Source of the DNA: CAJXVA01 sp963761755
Lineage (GTDB): Bacteria > Myxococcota_A > Polyangia > Nannocystales > Nannocystaceae
NCBI GenBank assembly: GCA_963761755.1
Contig: CAVXIC010000009.1
Coordinates: 93,114-157,113 of the forward strand
DNA length: 64,000 nucleotides
Direction of reading: 5' to 3'
Shown: positions 59,110 to 64,000 of the stretch, piece after piece
How positions within the stretch are numbered: the first letter of the stretch is position 1
How the letters are laid out: each line of letters starts with the position of its first letter
Notes under the pieces: generated by a model
The model's input: the letters and a program-made list of their open reading frames with translations, nothing else
Database searches by the model: none
What the model was told of the DNA's origin: nothing
Program-made: the position numbers and the translations under genes

Positions 59110-59560
59110 TCCGCCGTCATCATACCCGAGGATGCGACGTGTTCACCCCCACCGCCTCGCGGTGCAGACCGGGCGGCGTCCGATGGTCCATCCGCTGTCG
59201 TTTGGTCCGCACCGAGGGTTCAGCACGCGGCCGGCGGCTGCTCCCGGCCTGGCTGGACGCAGATCTTGGCTCACGAGCTCGGTCGATTCGGAGCGCGCAC
59301 GGACTCGCACGACGAGGCCGTCGCTGGGCCGCCGCGGCCTACACCGGCGGACCCGAGGCGGCCAACGCCGCCCAGCGCGGCAAGGCCAAGCTCAGCGAGG
59401 AGACGGCCCGCTACCAGGCCTGGGTACGGACGATGTGGGCCGAGCGCGACGGCCCCGAGTCTTCACTGCTGGAGTAAAGACGACCGCTCGACGCAACGAG
59501 ACCGTCGCGGCGAGGTGCCGGCGACGGTCTGGGCGTTGGTGAGGGGCGTCAGTTTGCCGA
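59110..59560. other. Gene-poor stretch with a coding-like plus-strand tail
   Basis: One plus-strand frame ends at 59477 and its last 60 residues look natural (AAAAYTGGPEAANAAQRGKA and KLSEETARYQAWVRTMWAER), while its first half does not. It may be the C-terminal relic of a lost gene. Nothing else was seen. Confidence 0.4.
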
Positions 59561-59761
59561 CTACTTGCCGACATTCTTCGACTTCACCCGAGCCTTCTCC
59601 AGCTCTGGACCTTCCTCGGAATCGTCGACGGCCTTCGCCGCTTTCTTTGCATGCCCCTTCACATCTTCGTTTTCTACGAAGGCTTGGGTGCGCTTGCGAT
59701 ACTCGGCGTCTGCATCGTGGTTGCCTTCGCCGCGCTTGGGAATCTGGTTGCTGTCGGGCAT
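59561..59761 (-). CDS. Small hydrophilic stress-type protein (66 aa)
   Basis: ATG 59761. Very charged and soluble: MPDSNQIPKRGEGNHDADAE, YRKRTQAFVENEDVKGHAKK, and GPELEKARVKSKNVGK. It resembles the short proteobacterial proteins with a KGEGN-DADR-Y---T--FV pattern that are conserved but unnamed. No catalytic motif. It stands alone. Confidence 0.65.
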   Translation of the reverse strand: MPDSNQIPKRGEGNHDADAEYRKRTQAFVENEDVKGHAKKAAKAVDDSEEGPELEKARVKSKNVGK

Positions 59762-59937
59762 GTCGCATAGACGGTGCAAGCCGCTTGCCACCCGCTCTTA
59801 CGGCCACTTGCAGACGTTGCACTCGTGCGGTGCCGCGCAGGTGTGACGACGACGCGCACCCTCGGCTCGACGCGCGTTGCGAGCGAAGGTTTTTTCCTTG
59901 CGGCACCCCCCCGATGACGCAGGGAGAGGATCGCACG

Positions 59938-60807
59938 ATGCGCAAGTCGATTCTTCAAAACTTCCTCGCGTCCGCGGTCTCCCTCGCGACGCTCGCTTTC
60001 ATCTATGGTGCACCGTCGACCGCGCATGCCGGGATCGACGCGTGCGGCGACGTCCACGTCGAGGCCAATGCCTCGTGTGAGCTCCAAGTCGAGGGTGGCT
60101 GCGTGGCCAACTGCGAGCCGCCCCGCCTCGAAGCCCAGTGCGCCGCCGAACTCTACGCCAACTGCGACGGGCAGTGCTCGGCCTCCGCTTCGGTCGACTG
60201 CACCGCTTCGTGTCAGTCCGACTGCCAAGCCGACTGCACCGCGGACCCCGGCAGCTTCGACTGCTCCGCGTCGTGCAACGCCGACTGCCAGGGATCGTGT
60301 GACGCCCAGTGCGGTGGCGACTCCGAGTGCCGGGCATCGTGCGAAGCCACCTGCTCCGCGGGCTGCGACGGGCGATGCGAAGGCACCCCGCCCAGCGCCT
60401 CCTGCGAAGCTTCGTGCGAGGCCTCCTGCGAGGGCTCCTGCGAGGCCCAGGCCAATGTCGACTGCCAGGTCGACTGCCAAGCCGGCGGCTACGTCGACTG
60501 CAAGGCTGACCTGCAGGGCGGATGCGAAGCCCAGTGCCAGCGCCCCGAAGGCGCCCTGTTCTGCGACGGCCAGTACGTCGACTACGGCAACAACCTCGAG
60601 CAGTGCGTCGCGGCTCTGCAGGCCCAGCTCAACATCGAGGTCGATGGCTACGCCGAAGGCATGTGCAGCAACGGACAGTGCACCGGCGAAGCCGGCGGCT
60701 CGATTTCCTGCGCCGTCGACCGAGGCAGCAGCTTCGGTTGGGCCTGGGGTGCAGGCCTGTTCATGATCGGCTTTGCGGGCGCTGCCCGCCGCCGCCGCCG
60801 CAGCTAA
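59938..60807 (+). CDS. Secreted Cys-x3-Cys repeat protein with a MYXO-CTERM-like tail
   Basis: 289 residues. agggagagg lies 8 bases before ATG 59938. The signal peptide is FLASAVSLATLAFIYG (cleavage after AHA). The body is a Cys-periodic repeat with Cys every fourth residue: CTASCQSDCQADC, CSASCNADCQGSC and CEASCEASCEGSC, interrupted by longer spacers. A hydrophobic segment (GWAWGAGLFMIGFAGA) and an Arg run (ARRRRRS) close it, like MYXO-CTERM anchors, although the usual Cys next to the segment is not plainly placed. It is probably processed and cell-surface attached, with many disulfides or metal sites. Function unknown. Confidence 0.8.
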   Translation: MRKSILQNFLASAVSLATLAFIYGAPSTAHAGIDACGDVHVEANASCELQVEGGCVANCEPPRLEAQCAAELYANCDGQCSASASVDCTASCQSDCQADCTADPGSFDCSASCNADCQGSCDAQCGGDSECRASCEATCSAGCDGRCEGTPPSASCEASCEASCEGSCEAQANVDCQVDCQAGGYVDCKADLQGGCEAQCQRPEGALFCDGQYVDYGNNLEQCVAALQAQLNIEVDGYAEGMCSNGQCTGEAGGSISCAVDRGSSFGWAWGAGLFMIGFAGAARRRRRS

Positions 60808-60816
60808 CGCTCATCC

Positions 60817-60850
60817 ATCCCACCCGGTCGGTATCGTGACCGGGTGGGAT
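60817..60850. terminator. Strong GC-rich hairpin after the Cys-repeat gene
   Basis: atcccacccggtc (60817-60829) is the exact complement of gaccgggtgggat (60838-60850), a 13-bp stem with an 8-base loop, 10 bases after the stop at 60807. It fits an intrinsic terminator for the Cys-repeat gene, without a clear U-run. Confidence 0.7.
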
Positions 60851-61093
60851 CGGCACCGCCCGCCCTCCGAGCAAACCGTTCGGAGCACCGACCGCTCTCG
60901 GGGCGCTGCGCAAGTCAGGCAAAGAAGGCGATCAGAACGGGCAAAGCTATGCCTGGCGCCGAGAATGAGAGTGGTGGTTCCCCCCGTCGTCCTCACACTC
61001 CTCGACCAGCACCAACCCGCACGACGCGAGCAGTTCGACGTACGGCGTAGGCTTCCCAACCGTTTGAGTGCTGCGCGTCGTCCATCGGGGCGA

Positions 61094-62032
61094 TCAGTCG
61101 CAGGAGAACGTCGGCGGGACGCCCCAGTCCGACGCGTCGCGCCACGGCACGACGTCGAACCAGTCGGACTCGTCGAAGAAGGCGGTGCCCAAGTTGGGGG
61201 TCGACCTGCAGCGCCGAAGACCCACCTCGTTCCAGGGCGCCCACGACGGCCGGAAGTCGATGCGTCCCAGCGCATCCACAACGGTTGCGCCACCGATGCT
61301 TCCGACGCGATCGGGATCGTGCAACACGACCATCCGGTCGTCACCGCTAAAGATCATCGTCGAGCCGAGCTCCTCCGTGCATGCGTCCGCGAGCGGGGGC
61401 CACGGGTTGTTGAACGTTCCGTGCTTGTCGCGGCAAACCGTGTAGACATGCCCCGGCGGGAGCTGGACCTCGGCAAGATTGCTCGCGACCCGGCAGTCGT
61501 CGTCGTCATTGCGGACGAGGCACAGGGCGATCTCGGAGAGGTCGACGGAGGCGTGCCCGCAGTTGTACAGCTCGATGCCCTTGTTCTTGTCGAGGTCGCC
61601 CTCGATGTACTCGGAGATCAACACGCACGGCGCTGCGCCATCGGCCGGCTGCGCCCGGACCCATTCCAACAATTTGCCGAACGCTCGCGGACCCACCCAC
61701 GGCACCGCATCGAGCTGGTCGAGATCCTCGAACGTTTCGTCGTCGCTCGTCCCCTCGACGCCGTCTACACCGTCGCGGTGCTCGATGATGTGGCTGGCCG
61801 CCCGAACGTCGAGACCGACGTCTTCGTCGAGGCGCGCGAACGATGCCGTACTCGCGAGTTCGAGCACGGCCTCCACCTCGGCAGGGCTGGCTCCGTCGAG
61901 CCCATCGGCCTTGCCGGCCACCGTGATCGGATCATCGATTCCGTCGGCGTGACCGGCATCGGCCGGCTCGCCATCGCACCCGAGGACGAGCAGGGGCACG
62001 AGGAAGGAGGTGTGAGCCGCTCGGAACGCCAC
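61094..62032 (-). CDS. Lipoprotein with helix-hairpin-helix and lamin-tail-like domains
   Basis: 312 residues from GTG 62032 (an open frame reaches 62134). The lipobox is TSFLVPLLVLGC. Residues ~40-140 have a helix-hairpin-helix-like region (ASTASFARLDEDVGLDVRAA and LDAVPWVGPRAFGKLLEWVR). Residues ~150-250 look like a lamin-tail domain: VLISEYIEGDLDKNKGIELY, then NCGHASVDLSEIALCLVRND. Both recur in secreted proteins of this group. It is likely outer-surface, binding unknown ligands. The Cys spacing suggests disulfides. Confidence 0.7.
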   Translation of the reverse strand: MAFRAAHTSFLVPLLVLGCDGEPADAGHADGIDDPITVAGKADGLDGASPAEVEAVLELASTASFARLDEDVGLDVRAASHIIEHRDGVDGVEGTSDDETFEDLDQLDAVPWVGPRAFGKLLEWVRAQPADGAAPCVLISEYIEGDLDKNKGIELYNCGHASVDLSEIALCLVRNDDDDCRVASNLAEVQLPPGHVYTVCRDKHGTFNNPWPPLADACTEELGSTMIFSGDDRMVVLHDPDRVGSIGGATVVDALGRIDFRPSWAPWNEVGLRRCRSTPNLGTAFFDESDWFDVVPWRDASDWGVPPTFSCD

Positions 62033-62230
62033 TGCGCCCGAGCGTGCAAGAATTGAGCACAAGCGGAGCACCCCTCGTTCTCGAAGGTTGGTCGCGGTGA
62101 CCGGTCGACTCCGAGCCCGCTCAAGTGGCGACACTCGTCACCATGCCCGTGGCACCCGAAGGATTCGGCAGAAAATGCACACATCCCGGCAGTGTGGCCT
62201 GCGGCACTTCGGGGCTACAACAGAGTGTAG

Positions 62231-63139
62231 ATGCCCGAAGAGAAGCCCATCGACCTCTTGATCGTCGGAGGTGGTCCTGCCGGATTGTCCGCCGCACTCT
62301 ACGCTGGCCGCGCCCGCCGCCGGGTCGTCGTCGTCGACGCGGGACAGCCTCGCCACGCCGTCGCCGACGGGGTCCACAACCTCATCGGCCTCGAGGGCAT
62401 CGCGCCCATGGAGCTGCGCCGCCGCGCGTGGGCGGACCTCCAGCCGTATGACGTCCGCCGCCGTGAGGGGTGGATCGACGCCCTCCACCACGACGGATCG
62501 CGATGGACCGCCCACCTCGGTGACGAGACCCTCACCGCGCGCGCGGTGCTCCTCGCAGTTGGCGTCGTCGACCTGTTGCCGGATTGGTCGGGCCTCGATG
62601 CCACGTGGGGCCACTCCGTGCACATCTGCCCCTTCTGCCACGGATGGGAGATGCGTGACCGAGCGCTCGTCGCCTATGGCCATGGCGATCACATGGCCCA
62701 GTTCGCGACGATGCTGCGCTCGTGGAGCGGTGACCTCGTCGTCCTCACCGGCGATGACCGACTCCCCGAAGATGAGCGGGGGGCCTTGGAAGACCAGGGC
62801 ATCGTCGTTCGCGGCGGCCATCCCACCGCCCTGCTCCACGACGGCCCCGAGCTCACCGGCGTGGTTCTCGACGACGGCACGCGACTGCCCCGCACCGGAA
62901 TGTTCCTCGGCGTCCACCAGCGCCAGACCGCCCTGGTCCGCGGCCTCGACCTGGAAACCGTCCCCGATCCGTTCAATGAAGATGGTCACGTGAAGACCGA
63001 CGACATGGGACGCACCAACCTCCCGATGATGTGGGCCGCCGGCGACCTGTGCACCCGGATGCAGCAGGTCTCGAGCGCGATCGCGACGGGTGGAGGCAGA
63101 GGTGCGATGATCCACGCCGTCCTCTCGTCGACGCCATGA
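62231..63139 (+). CDS. Thioredoxin-reductase-like FAD/NAD(P)H oxidoreductase
   Basis: 302 residues. FAD loop: IDLLIVGGGPAGLSAALYAG. Redox centre: WGHSVHICPFCHGWEMRDRA with a Cys-x-x-Cys pair. The second nucleotide loop reads ALVAYGHGDHMAQFATML; FAD closing motif: MMWAAGDLCTRMQQVSSAIA. It is close to small thioredoxin-reductase-like proteins without a named substrate. Its stop overlaps the start of an AraC regulator gene. agagtgtaga overlaps its start codon and recurs after the AraC gene. Confidence 0.85.
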   Translation: MPEEKPIDLLIVGGGPAGLSAALYAGRARRRVVVVDAGQPRHAVADGVHNLIGLEGIAPMELRRRAWADLQPYDVRRREGWIDALHHDGSRWTAHLGDETLTARAVLLAVGVVDLLPDWSGLDATWGHSVHICPFCHGWEMRDRALVAYGHGDHMAQFATMLRSWSGDLVVLTGDDRLPEDERGALEDQGIVVRGGHPTALLHDGPELTGVVLDDGTRLPRTGMFLGVHQRQTALVRGLDLETVPDPFNEDGHVKTDDMGRTNLPMMWAAGDLCTRMQQVSSAIATGGGRGAMIHAVLSSTP

Positions 63140-63951
63140 TCCACCGCCCCATCATCGGTGATCGCGACTGCAAGCCGCCCGAGGAGCCCGTGGTCCACAC
63201 CCATGGAAGCATCGCGCTCCTGCTTTCGGGCCGCAGCGTCGTGCACATGGGCAGCGCATGGACCGTCCACGAGGGGGACGTCCTGCTGGTCCCCGAGGGC
63301 GCTCCCCACTACCGCCTCGACCACGAGCACAGCGAGCACATCGGCATCGGCGTGTGCATGTCCTGCCTGCCCACGGGGGGTTGGGGCCCGCCGATGCGCG
63401 CGATGTTCTCTGCCGTGGGCGAAGGCGCCTGCCCCGTCCTGCGCCCCGGCGACGCCGACCGCGACGAGCTCGCCCACACGCTCACGTGCCTTCAAGACGA
63501 ACACGATCCCGCTGCCCCGTGGCTGATCGATGCCCGTCTGGGCGTGCTCACGGCCATGCTCTACCGCAGCACCCCTGCTGCGGCGCCTCGTCCAAACGAC
63601 TCCCCCGTCGTCGCACGCGCCCTCGATCACATCGCGCGACATGCTCTCGAGGCGCTCTCGTTGGCCGACGTGGCGCGTGCCGTCGGTCGTGCCCCTTCGC
63701 ACCTGGCCACCCGGGTCAAGGCCGAGACCGGCGAGTCGGTCGGAGCCTGGATCGCCTTCGCTCGCATGGCGCAGGCGCGCGAGCTGCTCTTGCGCGGCGA
63801 CGACACCATCGACGTGGTCGCCGAGAAGGTCGGCTACAGCAGCCCGTCGCACTTTCACCGCACGTTCCGGCGCATGCACGGGATGCCTCCGGCCGCCTGG
63901 CGGGACGAGCATCGCCACGGTCTCAAACCGACGCGAGGCTCCCCTGTGTAG
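63136..63951 (+). CDS. AraC-family transcriptional regulator
   Basis: 271 residues. The N-terminal cupin-like domain: EEPVVHTHGSIALLLSGRSV and HEGDVLLVPEGAPHYRLDHE. The C-terminal double HTH: ALEALSLADVARAVGRAPSH, LATRVKAETGESVGAWIAF and IDVVAEKVGYSSPSHFHRTF. The ATG overlaps the reductase stop (ATGA), so the two are coupled; it may regulate its own operon. The cupin His residues could bind a small molecule or metal. Confidence 0.9.
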   Translation: MIHRPIIGDRDCKPPEEPVVHTHGSIALLLSGRSVVHMGSAWTVHEGDVLLVPEGAPHYRLDHEHSEHIGIGVCMSCLPTGGWGPPMRAMFSAVGEGACPVLRPGDADRDELAHTLTCLQDEHDPAAPWLIDARLGVLTAMLYRSTPAAAPRPNDSPVVARALDHIARHALEALSLADVARAVGRAPSHLATRVKAETGESVGAWIAFARMAQARELLLRGDDTIDVVAEKVGYSSPSHFHRTFRRMHGMPPAAWRDEHRHGLKPTRGSPV

Positions 63952-64000
63952 ATTGTGGAAGAGTGTAGAGTGGGGGGGGAATCCAGTCTGGAGTGGGAAT

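Noticed and set aside
1..64000. tRNA, rRNA and riboswitch genes
   Set aside because: I looked for CCA-adjacent acceptor stems, T-loop ggttcgaatcc-type sequences and rRNA blocks and saw none. A covariance-model scan would be decisive.

Overview
The window comes from a high-GC genome that looks like a myxobacterium, most probably of the Nannocystis/Plesiocystis/Enhygromyxa group. The reasons are the many secreted lipoproteins with Ser/Thr/Gly-rich linkers after the lipobox, two Ser/Thr kinases with TPR tails, several sigma factors, Cys-rich secreted proteins ending in a hydrophobic segment plus an Arg run, Roadblock/LC7 proteins and a very large SpvB/RHS toxin. No rRNA, tRNA or CRISPR array was seen.

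Layout. 1-4.6 kb is a graveyard of mobile DNA: an orphan RHS fragment, a Y1-like (HUH) transposase with a 475-bp partial duplicate of its 3' end, short palindromes, a truncated transposition ATPase and a decayed gene. 4.6-12.4 kb (minus strand) is a SpvB/TcdB/RHS polymorphic toxin, split by an apparent one-base frameshift, followed by an overlapping gene that is a candidate immunity gene. 12.4-16.9 kb holds a PAP2-VanZ fusion, an XRE-cupin regulator, an FG-GAP lipoprotein, and a SpoIIAA-like/SHOCT gene broken by an in-frame TGA. 17.0-23.1 kb is a LysR regulator followed by a tightly overlapping operon: SbtA-like permease, CysD, CysN fused to a degenerate BioD-like domain, and isocitrate dehydrogenase. 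23.2-24.1 kb contains a truncated multicopper oxidase start and a dispersed repeat. 24.1-27.1 kb is a KaiC-like ATPase overlapping a hybrid histidine kinase.

27-41 kb holds a sigma factor, several lipoproteins, an SGNH-hydrolase-like lipoprotein, a large kinase-TPR protein, an ACP/ketosynthase III/small-protein operon, a TonB-dependent receptor and a two-module lipoprotein. 41-44.7 kb is egtB-egtD (ergothioneine) with a Leu/Glu-type dehydrogenase downstream. 45-47 kb is an alpha/beta hydrolase coupled to an XRE regulator. 47.0-49.5 kb is an operon of Roadblock/LC7-type and coiled-coil proteins, the best candidate here for an undescribed cell-organisation system. 50-56 kb has a TlpA-like lipoprotein, a GNAT-like protein, and a kinase/ECF sigma/lipoprotein operon. 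56-64 kb has a DMT exporter, secreted proteins, a protein built of Cys-x3-Cys repeats, a lamin-tail lipoprotein, and a thioredoxin-reductase-like/AraC pair.

Functional threads: contact-dependent or injected toxicity (RHS locus), sulfur and redox metabolism (cysDN, egtBD, TrxR-like), kinase/sigma/KaiC signalling, and a large secreted lipoprotein repertoire. All function calls rest on motif recognition by eye; no database search was run.
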